From Vulcanimicrobiota bacterium (GTDB lineage Bacteria > Vulcanimicrobiota > Vulcanimicrobiia > Vulcanimicrobiales > Vulcanimicrobiaceae): a stretch of 7,778 bases of DNA. Within the stretch, counting starts at the first letter, position 1, and each line of letters starts with the position of its first letter. Made by a program: the position numbers and the translations under genes. This document shows, piece after piece, positions 1-5,541 of the stretch. Where the stretch lies: the NCBI GenBank assembly GCA_013289785.1, contig JABCZE010000062.1, positions 1-7,778 on the forward strand. The letters run 5' to 3'. Below the pieces are notes generated by a model. That model was not told where the DNA came from. It made no database searches and was given only the letters and a program-made list of their open reading frames with translations.

Positions 1-1
1 G

Positions 2-451
2 GTTGCGGTGATCGCCTCCCTGCTGTATCTGGCGCATCAGGTGCGTCAAGCCGAGCGTGTTCAGCGCGCGACCATGCAACAGGGACGAGCAGATCGGACC
101 TCCCAAGCCGCTTTGGCACTTGCGAGTTCTGAGCTCGTGCGCGTTCTCCAAAAAGGCATGGCGGGAGACGCGGAGCTAACGCGAGAGGAGTTCACTCAAT
201 GGATGTGGCTGTGTCGGACGCTAAGGATGCTTTCTGACGCGGCGTTCGATAGCTATGTTGCCGGTGTCAAATTCTATTTCTCTATGCCCGGGATGCGCGC
301 CGCATGGAAGTTACTGGAGAGTCAATTTGGCGGCGACTTTCGCTCCTTCGGTAGTGCGATGCTGGCTCAGACCAAGGCCACATCGCAAAATGCCGACGCA
401 TATGCCGCATGGCGAAACCTGCTGGCAGCAGAACTTGGAACGACCGAATAG
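2..451 (+). CDS. Uncharacterised membrane-anchored protein, 5' end outside window
   Basis: The reading frame is open from base 2 and ends at TAG 449-451, so the visible part is 149 residues and the true start lies upstream. The first residues (VAVIASLLYLAHQVRQ) form the end of a hydrophobic segment followed by a charged, Gln/Arg-rich stretch. This matches the opening of a widespread family of unknown function whose members have one N-terminal membrane helix and a helical cytoplasmic domain of about 120-150 residues. The rest is Ala/Leu-rich and helical, with a Trp/Met-rich middle (QWMWLCRTLRML) and an FYFSMPGMRAAW segment like the C-terminal part of that family. Stop to next ATG is 22 bases, so it may share a transcript with the following lipoprotein gene. 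No enzymatic motif is seen. Coding status is well supported; function is unknown. Confidence 0.8.
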   Translation, partial: VAVIASLLYLAHQVRQAERVQRATMQQGRADRTSQAALALASSELVRVLQKGMAGDAELTREEFTQWMWLCRTLRMLSDAAFDSYVAGVKFYFSMPGMRAAWKLLESQFGGDFRSFGSAMLAQTKATSQNADAYAAWRNLLAAELGTTE

Positions 452-460
452 AGCCGGCTC

Positions 461-466
461 GGAGGG
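461..466 (+). promoter_or_regulatory. Ribosome-binding site deciding the phosphoesterase start
   Basis: GGAGGG ends seven bases before ATG 474. The same frame is open back to an ATG at 255, but that extension overlaps the upstream gene, has the composition of an off-frame shadow, and would bury the lipoprotein signal that begins at 474. Confidence 0.75.
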
Positions 467-473
467 CCTACTT

Positions 474-1736
474 ATGCGACTCATGCTTCTCGCGGTGCTG
501 GTTGCGCTGGCCGGTTGTGGGGGCGCCGTCAACGGCACGCCGCAAGCACCGCTGCAAAGCAACGCCTCGACGCGCGGCCTCTCAAACGCCACAGATAAGA
601 ACCCGATAACCCACGTCGTTTACGTCGTGCAAGAAGGGCGCAGCTTCGACGATCTCTTCCAAGGCTACCCTGGGGCGCGGACCTCGTCGACCGGGGTGAT
701 CTCAACCGGCAAGACCGTAACGCTCGGCCCGATCAGCTTGAAAGCTCGGTATCAGATCGATACGCAGGCACGAGCGATGTTCGTCGCCTGCAATGGGGCC
801 GGAGAACTGCCGGGCACGGAGTGCCGCATGAACGGGTTCAATGTCGAAGAGCGCTACGGCGGTCCGAAGGGAATAAAATATCCCATGTACGCTTACGTGG
901 CGCACGAGGAGTCGAAGCCCTATTTCGACATGGCGCGCGAGTGGGTCGTTGCCGATCGCACGTTTGCATCGCAGCTCGACGGCAGCTTCACGGCGCACCA
1001 ATACATCGTGGCAGCTCAGTCCGGTCACGCCGTCGATCTCCCGACTGGGTCGTTGGGCTGCCAAGGCGGAAAATACGATTCCGTCGCGACGCTAACAAAG
1101 GGCCGCGGTTACGGTCCGGACGAGGGGGTGTGCTTCACGTATAAGACGCTCGCCAACGAGCTGGAGCACGCCCACCTTTCGTGGCGATTTTATACGGCCG
1201 ACAAGGCCTCGTCGAGCTTTGCCTTCGACAAGCGCGTCTACGGAAGCCCCCAGTGGCATACGGATGTCATCCAGCCGCCGAGCAAATTTTTAAGCGACGT
1301 CGCGAGCGGCAAACTCGCCAACATGACGTGGATCACGCCTTCGTGCCCCGACTCCGACGCCGTCGATTGCGGCGGGGGAGGCGGCCCCGCGTGGGTTGCG
1401 TCGCTAGTGAACGCAGTCGGCAAAAGCAAATTTTGGGAAAGCACGGCCGTCTTCGTTCAATGGGACGATTGGGGCGGTTTTTACGACGAAGTGGCGCCGC
1501 CGTTCAAGAACTACGACGGGCTCGGTTTCCGCGTTCCGCTGCTCGTAATCTCGGCCTACGCCAAGCCCGGGTACGTTTCGCACGTGCAGTACGAAACCGC
1601 GAGCGTGCTGCGCTTCACGGAAGACATCTTCGGTCTCCGGCCGCTCGCCGCGGCCGACAGACGCGCGACATCGCCTGCCGTCGACTGCTTCGATTTCTCG
1701 CGACGTCCGCGAAAGTTCATCCCGATCAAAGCGTAA
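474..1736 (+). CDS. Exported lipoprotein phosphoesterase (phospholipase C / acid phosphatase family)
   Basis: The 420-residue protein belongs to the PF04185 phosphoesterase family, whose members hydrolyse phosphate esters such as phospholipids. Residues 1-15 are a lipoprotein signal with lipobox LAGC (Cys15), so it is probably lipid-anchored in the envelope. Family landmarks follow: ITHVVYVVQEGRSFDDLF (45-62), LDGSFTAHQY (168-177) around the Ser/Thr nucleophile region, and QWDDWGGFYDEVAPP (329-343) with the Asp pair 331/332. Then come RVPLLVISAYAKPGYVSH (353-370) and a C-terminal CFDFSRRPRKF block. Six Cys (106, 117, 196, 220, 291, 299) suit disulfides outside the cytoplasm. The family motif is normally ENRSFD; here Asn is Gly55, removing a residue that binds the active-site metal in the AcpA structure (from memory). 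The 3' end converges with the EVE-domain gene, leaving 10 bases between stops. Family is certain; activity and substrate are not. Confidence 0.93.
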   Translation: MRLMLLAVLVALAGCGGAVNGTPQAPLQSNASTRGLSNATDKNPITHVVYVVQEGRSFDDLFQGYPGARTSSTGVISTGKTVTLGPISLKARYQIDTQARAMFVACNGAGELPGTECRMNGFNVEERYGGPKGIKYPMYAYVAHEESKPYFDMAREWVVADRTFASQLDGSFTAHQYIVAAQSGHAVDLPTGSLGCQGGKYDSVATLTKGRGYGPDEGVCFTYKTLANELEHAHLSWRFYTADKASSSFAFDKRVYGSPQWHTDVIQPPSKFLSDVASGKLANMTWITPSCPDSDAVDCGGGGGPAWVASLVNAVGKSKFWESTAVFVQWDDWGGFYDEVAPPFKNYDGLGFRVPLLVISAYAKPGYVSHVQYETASVLRFTEDIFGLRPLAAADRRATSPAVDCFDFSRRPRKFIPIKA

Positions 1737-1746
1737 TCGCTTGCGC

Positions 1747-2214
1747 CTAGCCCGAGGGGCTCTTCGACAGTTCTAAAACGATCTTCCATTCGTGCGGCAT
1801 CACCGGCTGTACGGAGAGCCGTTGTCCGCGCCGCAGTAACGCCATGCCGACCAGTCGCGGCTCGGCACGCATGCGCGCGAGCGTGACCGGATTGTCGAAC
1901 GCTTCGAGGTATGCAACGTCGACCATGTACCAAATTGGTTTGTCGGGCCTCGCGCGTCCGTCGAAGTACTCGCCACCGCGGTCGAACTGAGTGAAGTCGG
2001 GATAGGCCGTCTTGACGACCTCGCAAATGCCGACGGCTGCCGGCTCTGCAATGCTGGAGTGGTAGAAGAGCCCGAGGTCGCCGAGCCGCATCTCCATCAT
2101 GTTGTTTCGCGCCTGGAAGTTGCGCACGCCGGTCCACGGGGTCGTGCGCTCTTGGTGTAGCCGCTCGAATGAATAAGCGCTCGGCTCGGTCTTCATCAGC
2201 CAGTAGGGGGGCAT
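1747..2214 (-). CDS. EVE-domain protein (THYN1 / DUF55-like)
   Basis: The 155-residue protein is almost entirely one EVE domain (PF01878, PUA-like fold). Hallmarks are YWLMKTEP (4-11), PWTGVRNFQAR (26-36), GDLGLFYHS (45-53), the AYPDFTQFD segment (70-78), PIWYMVDV (93-100) and RRGQRLSVQPV (128-138). Length and motif order match stand-alone bacterial members. EVE domains are thought to read modified bases in DNA or RNA, and the aromatic residues around Trp27, Phe50 and Trp95 are plausible pocket residues; the ligand here is unknown. Its ATG shares one base with the TAA of the upstream lipoprotein gene (TAATG on the minus strand) and has no clear Shine-Dalgarno sequence of its own, so translation is probably coupled. 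The C-terminal SKSPSG tail is short and probably disordered. Confidence 0.93.
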   Translation of the reverse strand: MPPYWLMKTEPSAYSFERLHQERTTPWTGVRNFQARNNMMEMRLGDLGLFYHSSIAEPAAVGICEVVKTAYPDFTQFDRGGEYFDGRARPDKPIWYMVDVAYLEAFDNPVTLARMRAEPRLVGMALLRRGQRLSVQPVMPHEWKIVLELSKSPSG

Positions 2215-3176
2215 TACGGAGCCAGGCTAACGGTCACCGCCTGGCTCGGATCCGAGGGATGCAAAACCTTGGAGGCCTTCCCGCCGGCAGGATACTTCCA
2301 AAAGGTAATCGAGCTGCCTGGGGTCGCAATGACGGTGTCGCCTTGAAGCCACGACTGGCCCGCATCCTTCTGATGCCAGTTGAAGAAACTGCTGACGCCG
2401 GCGATCGTCCCCGTAGTACCGGAAATTTGCACGCGGAAGTAATGCACGGAAACGTTCTCGCGATTATGCTTCGTCGCCTCGTAGGACTGCAGGGCAAAGT
2501 ACTTGCCGTCCCACTGCGCGTGGGCGACGTTCCCGATCGTCTCGCTTAGCCTGATCTTCTCAAGCTCTTGTTTGCCTTTCGGAAGCAGCGCGGCCACGTT
2601 TCCGCCGCTGATAACGAAAAGGTTGCCACTCGCATCGTAGGCCGGTTGTGGGTTGGCTCCCAGTTCTTCGCTGTGATATAGCTTTGCCTCGCCGGTGCCG
2701 CCGGTGTAAATTTCGACTAACGGAGCGAAGTTATGAACGTCGTAGCTGGTAACCGCAAGGTTTCCCGTCGCCGGATCGCTCGAGCAGTTCACTGGAATCT
2801 CATGGGCAGGAACGTCGAGCGTGCTGACGGGCGATTTCGTTCCATGGGCGTATTCGTAGACATATCCGGTGGGCGCGCCCGATTTTTGCTCAACGACGGC
2901 CGTGACAAAGACGTCGCCTTTGGCATCCGAGCACATCGCCTGAATCAAGAACGGCGTCCTGAACGTGCCTTCAAAGGCGCCGCCCGGATAGGTATAAACG
3001 ATGGCCTGGTGTTTGACGCCGGCGTAGATCAGGTCGGTCTGCGATCCGTCGCGGCGCGCGAGAAGGGCTTTGTGCAGCGGCGCAACCGGGCTCGTGCCGG
3101 GCGGAAGTCCCGTACAGCCTGCAAGGGCACACAGGCACGCTGCGAAGTGCAACGCGTGGATCGGCCTAAACATCAT
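2214..3176 (-). CDS. Propeller-like lipoprotein of unknown function
   Basis: The 320-residue protein starts MMFRPIHALHF and has lipobox LAGC with Cys21, so it is predicted to be exported and lipid-anchored. The body shows repeated short beta-strand units typical of NHL/SMP-30-like beta-propellers: LIYAGVKHQAIVYTYPGG (49-66), MCSDAKGDVFVTAV (81-94), GYVYEYAHGTKSPVSTL (104-120), CSSDPATGNLAVTSYD (131-146), AYDASGNLFVISGG (179-192), AQWDGKYFALQSY (220-232) and ITFWKYPAGG (290-299). Such repeats are common in Eremiobacterota-like genomes (recalled, not searched) and no catalytic motif is visible. The frame is open upstream to 3344, but the signal peptide fixes the start at ATG 3176 or the adjacent ATG 3173. 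The ribosome-binding site is weak. It is first gene of a coupled pair with the EVE gene. Molecular role is unknown; a sugar, lactone or protein ligand is possible. Confidence 0.85.
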   Translation of the reverse strand: MMFRPIHALHFAACLCALAGCTGLPPGTSPVAPLHKALLARRDGSQTDLIYAGVKHQAIVYTYPGGAFEGTFRTPFLIQAMCSDAKGDVFVTAVVEQKSGAPTGYVYEYAHGTKSPVSTLDVPAHEIPVNCSSDPATGNLAVTSYDVHNFAPLVEIYTGGTGEAKLYHSEELGANPQPAYDASGNLFVISGGNVAALLPKGKQELEKIRLSETIGNVAHAQWDGKYFALQSYEATKHNRENVSVHYFRVQISGTTGTIAGVSSFFNWHQKDAGQSWLQGDTVIATPGSSITFWKYPAGGKASKVLHPSDPSQAVTVSLAP

Positions 3177-3245
3177 GGCGCTGTTCGCGGGGACCGCCTT
3201 ATGCCCTGGCTGAGGGAGCGCTCGATGTGCTATCGTGAGGCAGCC
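3177..3245. promoter_or_regulatory. Divergent control region between lipoprotein and cupin genes
   Basis: These 69 bases separate the minus-strand lipoprotein gene from the plus-strand cupin gene and must hold at least part of both promoters. An 8-base perfect palindrome GAGCGCTC lies at 3216-3223. GAGG at 3237-3240, five bases before ATG 3246, is the cupin ribosome-binding site. I see no convincing sigma-70 -35/-10 pair on either strand, so promoter positions are not assigned. Confidence 0.4.
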
Positions 3246-3731
3246 ATGCAGCAACGAATCATGCGTGCCTCGGAGCACGGTTGGGAGGGCGTCGAACCCG
3301 CGGGTTACGACCCGAACGCGCCCGGCACCGGCGTCGCGCGCCACACCATCGTGGGAAACCGGAAAAACGACCCAAGCGAGCCTGGGCCAAAGATGGAGCT
3401 GCGCTATTTCGAGGTCCAGCCCGGCGCCGCGTCACGATTGGAGAAGCACGAACACGAGCACTATGTTGTCGTGCGTACCGGCCTGGGCTATGCCGTTATC
3501 GGCGACGACGTGAGCGAGTTAGGACCCAACGACGTCGTGTACGTCGGTCCGTTGGTCTTACACCAGTTCGTCAATCGCGGCGACACGCCGTTCGGCTTCT
3601 ACTGCTTCGTCGACAGCTGTCGCGATTTTCCACAAATGCCGACGCCCGAAGAGCTTGCGCGCCTGCAAGCCTCGCCCGCCGGGACGATCGCGAAACCGTT
3701 CGCCGTTCCGCCGCCGGTCAAACGCCCTTAG
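3246..3731 (+). CDS. Small cupin-domain protein
   Basis: The 161-residue protein has a single cupin barrel. Motif 1 is KHEHEHYVVVRTGLG (67-81), giving His68, His70 and His72 as candidate metal ligands; the usual motif-1 Glu is replaced by Val. Motif 2 is LGPNDVVYVGPLVLHQFVN (92-110), supplying His106. The first 50 residues include an Asp/Pro/Gly-rich stretch with ARHTIVGNRK. The C-terminal 40 residues are Pro-rich and probably flexible. Similar small cupins are metal-binding enzymes or sensors of small molecules, so no substrate can be named. The start at 3246 is chosen for its GAGG site. The frame is open far upstream to 2733, but that part lies antisense to the lipoprotein gene. Its last 14 bases overlap the convergent 3' end of the sulfurtransferase gene. 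Cys120 and Cys125 near the barrel end are unexplained. Confidence 0.88.
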   Translation: MQQRIMRASEHGWEGVEPAGYDPNAPGTGVARHTIVGNRKNDPSEPGPKMELRYFEVQPGAASRLEKHEHEHYVVVRTGLGYAVIGDDVSELGPNDVVYVGPLVLHQFVNRGDTPFGFYCFVDSCRDFPQMPTPEELARLQASPAGTIAKPFAVPPPVKRP

Positions 3732-4560
3732 CGACCGGTCGCGTGGGGTCGGAGACCCATTCGCTCCACGACCCGTTGTAGATTCGCGAGCCCTCGAGGC
3801 CGGCGTGCGCCATGGCGAGATGATTGACGGCAGATGACACGCCCGAACCGCACTGATGCACCGTCCGTTTGGGATCGAGCCCGCTTTGCGCGAACTCTTC
3901 GCGCAGACGTTGCGGTGATTTCAGTCGACCGTCGGCTTCGAAGTTCTCTTTGAACCAGCGTTGCTTCGCGCCGGGAATGTGGCCGCCGACCGGATCGATC
4001 GGTTCGGTTTCACCCGAAAAGCGCTCCATGGCGCGTGCGTCGAGCAAGTGCATCGCTTCGCTGTTGAGATTCCGATGGACGAAGTCGGCGCCCACGACCA
4101 AGTCCGGCCGCAGTGCAACGGTGAGGCCGCCTTCGCGTGCGGGCTGCGGCGGCGTGGCCGTTACGGGATATCCGTGCGCATTCCAGCCGGCGAAGCCGCC
4201 GTCGAGGACGGCGGTCGCGTCGTGGCCGATCCACCGGCAGAGAAACCACAACCGCGCCGCAAACATATCGGCCCCGGCATCGTAGGCGACGATCTGCGTC
4301 GCGTCGTCCACGCCGCAAGCGCGCAAAAAACGCGCAAAGATTTGCGGATCCGGCAACGGATGGCGCCCGTTTTTCCCAGTCTTGGCGCCGGCCAAATCTT
4401 GCTCGACTCCCGCGAAGAAGGCGCCGGGTATGTGCGACTCGTCGTAAAGCGCGCGTCCCAGCGAAAAATCGGCTAACGAGTGACGGCAATCGAGGATGAC
4501 GAGACCGGAGGTACCGAGCCGGTCGTGCAGCGCCTCGGGCGAGATAACGGTGTTAAACAA
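3718..4560 (-). CDS. Two-domain sulfurtransferase (rhodanese / 3-mercaptopyruvate type)
   Basis: The 280-residue protein has two rhodanese domains, the usual length for thiosulfate or 3-mercaptopyruvate sulfurtransferases, which move sulfane sulfur to a thiol acceptor through a Cys-persulfide. The N-terminal domain (about 4-135) has VILDCRHSLAD (21-31), HIPGAFFA (43-50) and NGRHPLPDP (64-72), with Asp94 at the catalytic position, so it is structural. The C-terminal domain has LLDARAMERFSGETEP (172-187), GGHIPGA (192-198) and catalytic loop CGSGVSS with Cys237. CGSG loops favour 3-mercaptopyruvate over thiosulfate (CRKG), an inference. The family usually has CGSGVT; here Thr is Ser. It ends with GSWSEW. 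The start is TTG, 10 bases after the glutaredoxin stop, with no Shine-Dalgarno; the N-terminus fits the family there, so coupled translation is likely. It is the last gene of the BolA-glutaredoxin operon and probably cytoplasmic. Confidence 0.93.
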   Translation of the reverse strand: MFNTVISPEALHDRLGTSGLVILDCRHSLADFSLGRALYDESHIPGAFFAGVEQDLAGAKTGKNGRHPLPDPQIFARFLRACGVDDATQIVAYDAGADMFAARLWFLCRWIGHDATAVLDGGFAGWNAHGYPVTATPPQPAREGGLTVALRPDLVVGADFVHRNLNSEAMHLLDARAMERFSGETEPIDPVGGHIPGAKQRWFKENFEADGRLKSPQRLREEFAQSGLDPKRTVHQCGSGVSSAVNHLAMAHAGLEGSRIYNGSWSEWVSDPTRPVAKGV

Positions 4561-4570
4561 ACGCGTGCGC

Positions 4571-4930
4571 TTAACGCAGGTTGATCGTGGCTTTTGGCGC
4601 GGGAGGCGCCCCGCCGAAGGCTTCCTCGAGCGTTGTCTTCAACTCGCCACTGGCCACCATCGGTCCGAGAATGTCGGTATCGCCATAAAACGTTCCGTTG
4701 ATGAAGACCTTCGGCAGCGTCGGCCAGTCGGTCATTTCCGAGAGCGCTTCGCGCTTTGGCACATTCTCTAAGACGTCGATCACTTCAAACGGGTACCCGA
4801 GGCCGTTGAAGAACTCGACGGTCTCGAGCGTGAAGCCGCAGCGCGGCGCCATCTTCGTCCCCTTACCGTAGACGACGATTCGCGTGCTCGCGATTTCGCG
4901 GGCGATCTCTTCCTTCAAATCTTCCGGCAT
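4571..4930 (-). CDS. Monothiol glutaredoxin with CGFT active site
   Basis: The 119-residue protein is a Grx4/Grx5-type monothiol glutaredoxin, a family that binds and transfers [2Fe-2S] clusters with glutathione, often with BolA. Motifs in order are VVYGKGTKMAPRCGFTLETV (19-38) with Lys23 and Cys31, WPTLPKVFING (69-79) with the cis-Pro73 glutathione-binding turn, and YGDTDI (82-87). Two departures stand out. The usual CGFS is CGFT (Thr34), and the usual GG-x-D near the C-terminus is G-D-T-D, which may alter glutathione contacts. The last 13 residues (APPAPKATINLR region) are a Pro/Ala tail beyond the normal domain. It follows bolA by 9 bases and precedes the sulfurtransferase by 10, so the three are almost surely co-transcribed. 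A strong AAGGA site supports ATG 4930. Confidence 0.94.
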   Translation of the reverse strand: MPEDLKEEIAREIASTRIVVYGKGTKMAPRCGFTLETVEFFNGLGYPFEVIDVLENVPKREALSEMTDWPTLPKVFINGTFYGDTDILGPMVASGELKTTLEEAFGGAPPAPKATINLR

Positions 4931-4936
4931 GATGCT

Positions 4937-4941
4937 TCCTT
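4937..4941 (-). promoter_or_regulatory. Ribosome-binding site of the glutaredoxin gene
   Basis: AAGGA on the minus strand lies six bases before ATG 4930. It overlaps the bolA stop (TAAGGA), a compact arrangement that favours re-initiation by ribosomes finishing bolA. It is the clearest Shine-Dalgarno sequence in the operon. Confidence 0.8.
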
Positions 4942-5176
4942 AGCTTTCGGCGACGACGGTAGTAAGTTCGACTGCATGAACGCGCCCGTCGGCCAGCGCG
5001 CCTTTGAGCGCGCGGTAGACGAGTTGGTGCTGCTGGATCAATGTTTTGCCCTTGAATGCCTGCGAGCGAACGATCACGTTGAAATGGTCCATCGTGCCGG
5101 TCCGGTCGTGGATGCTCACCTGGGCGTCGGGCAGACTTTCGACGATGAGGCCGGTCAACGCGTCGTCGTCGATCAC
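4940..5176 (-). CDS. BolA family protein (IbaG/YrbA-like)
   Basis: The 78-residue protein covers a whole BolA domain. Landmarks are the DRTGTMDHFNVIV strand and loop with His31 (24-36), FKGKTLIQQHQLVYRAL (41-57) with the FxGK motif and helix, and VHAVEL (66-71) with the C-terminal His67 that corresponds to the conserved cluster-binding His of BolA proteins. BolA proteins pair with CGFS glutaredoxins in [2Fe-2S] heterodimers for cluster delivery or iron sensing, and the next gene encodes such a glutaredoxin, which strongly supports this role. The start is GTG 5176, overlapping the TGA of the upstream gene by four bases (GTGA), with no strong Shine-Dalgarno, indicating translational coupling. 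The usual HR of the helix is HQ here (His50-Gln51), as in some IbaG-like members. No DNA-binding extension is present. Confidence 0.93.
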   Translation of the reverse strand: MIDDDALTGLIVESLPDAQVSIHDRTGTMDHFNVIVRSQAFKGKTLIQQHQLVYRALKGALADGRVHAVELTTVVAES

Positions 5177-5427
5177 GACTTCAAGCGCGGCGAGCCGGCA
5201 TTGAGCGCGTCGGCCAAGTTACGCGCTTCGCCCAGCATCTCGGGAAGGCGACTCGCTCCCTTGGCGAGCGCGGCCGTAACCCCGCTGGCCAAAATGATTC
5301 CGGTAACGCCGAGCAGCACCGCGGGAACGCCGCTGGCGCGCACGGGCCCGACCTCAATTGTGAATGTCCGTTGCACGCGCGCGATACCGCGAAGAATTGC
5401 GCGCAGCACCCGCGCTCGTTTATTCAT
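5173..5427 (-). CDS. Small single-span membrane protein at the head of the BolA operon
   Basis: The 84-residue product starts at ATG 5427 with a very basic leader (MNKRARVLRAILRGIARVQR). It continues TFTIEVGPVRASG, then one hydrophobic span GVPAVLLGVTGIILASGV (about 33-50), and ends in a short hydrophilic helix rich in Leu, Ala and Asp. I do not recognise a family. Codons are rich in G/C at third positions like the neighbours, and the TGA overlaps the bolA GTG by four bases, both supporting a real gene. The frame is open upstream to 5691, but that extension is Arg/Asp-rich shadow of the opposite-strand membrane gene. The Shine-Dalgarno is weak, and a GTG six bases further upstream is an alternative start. 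Basic N-terminus and single helix suggest an inner-membrane protein with the tail outside or a scaffold for BolA, but neither is shown. Confidence 0.68.
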   Translation of the reverse strand: MNKRARVLRAILRGIARVQRTFTIEVGPVRASGVPAVLLGVTGIILASGVTAALAKGASRLPEMLGEARNLADALNAGSPRLKS

Positions 5428-5445
5428 CAGCACGTTTGTACGTCG

Positions 5446-5475
5446 CCTCGCGCCCGAAGGCCTGGCGCCGCGAGG
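5446..5475. repeat. Interrupted palindrome, candidate operator
   Basis: Arms CCTCGCG (5446-5452) and CGCGAGG (5469-5475) are perfect reverse complements. The palindrome AGGCCT at 5458-5463 shares their centre between 5460 and 5461. Eleven of fifteen half-site positions pair. It sits in the divergent intergenic region, a usual place for a regulator site, but GC-rich sequence makes such dyads easier to find by chance. Confidence 0.4.
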
Positions 5476-5530
5476 GTCCGCCCGGCCGCTACGACTTGGA
5501 CGGTGGCGACTTTCGCGAGGCAGAAGGGGC

Positions 5531-5536
5531 AAAGGG
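5531..5536 (+). promoter_or_regulatory. Ribosome-binding site of the four-span membrane protein gene
   Basis: AAAGGG lies five bases before ATG 5542, with a second purine run AAGGGG at 5523-5528. It supports 5542 as the start; ATG 5554 (MPVV) is a poorer alternative. The frame is open back to an ATG at 5371, but that part overlaps the minus-strand gene. Confidence 0.65.
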
Positions 5537-5541
5537 CACGA

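Larger units (their letters stand above)
5428..5541. promoter_or_regulatory. Divergent control region with a centred dyad
   Basis: These 114 bases separate the BolA operon (minus) from the membrane-protein gene (plus). The only organised element is an interrupted palindrome at 5446-5475: CCTCGCG and CGCGAGG arms flank an AGGCCT core with the same centre. No clear -35/-10 pair was found on either strand. Open frames crossing the region on both strands look like shadows. Confidence 0.4.

Noticed and set aside
255..473. N-terminal extension of the phosphoesterase frame back to ATG 255.
   Set aside because: It overlaps the upstream gene in another frame, and a lipobox signal with a good ribosome-binding site begins at 474.
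1747..2214. EVE-domain gene as part of an anti-phage modified-DNA restriction system.
   Set aside because: It is a stand-alone EVE protein without nuclease, helicase or methyltransferase genes nearby.
3216..3223. Palindrome GAGCGCTC in the lipoprotein-cupin intergenic region as an operator.
   Set aside because: Eight bases with no extension of symmetry are expected by chance in GC-rich DNA; noted in the region entry only.
3177..3344. N-terminal extension of the propeller-like lipoprotein to 3344.
   Set aside because: It would run antisense through the cupin start and displace the lipoprotein signal peptide at 3176.
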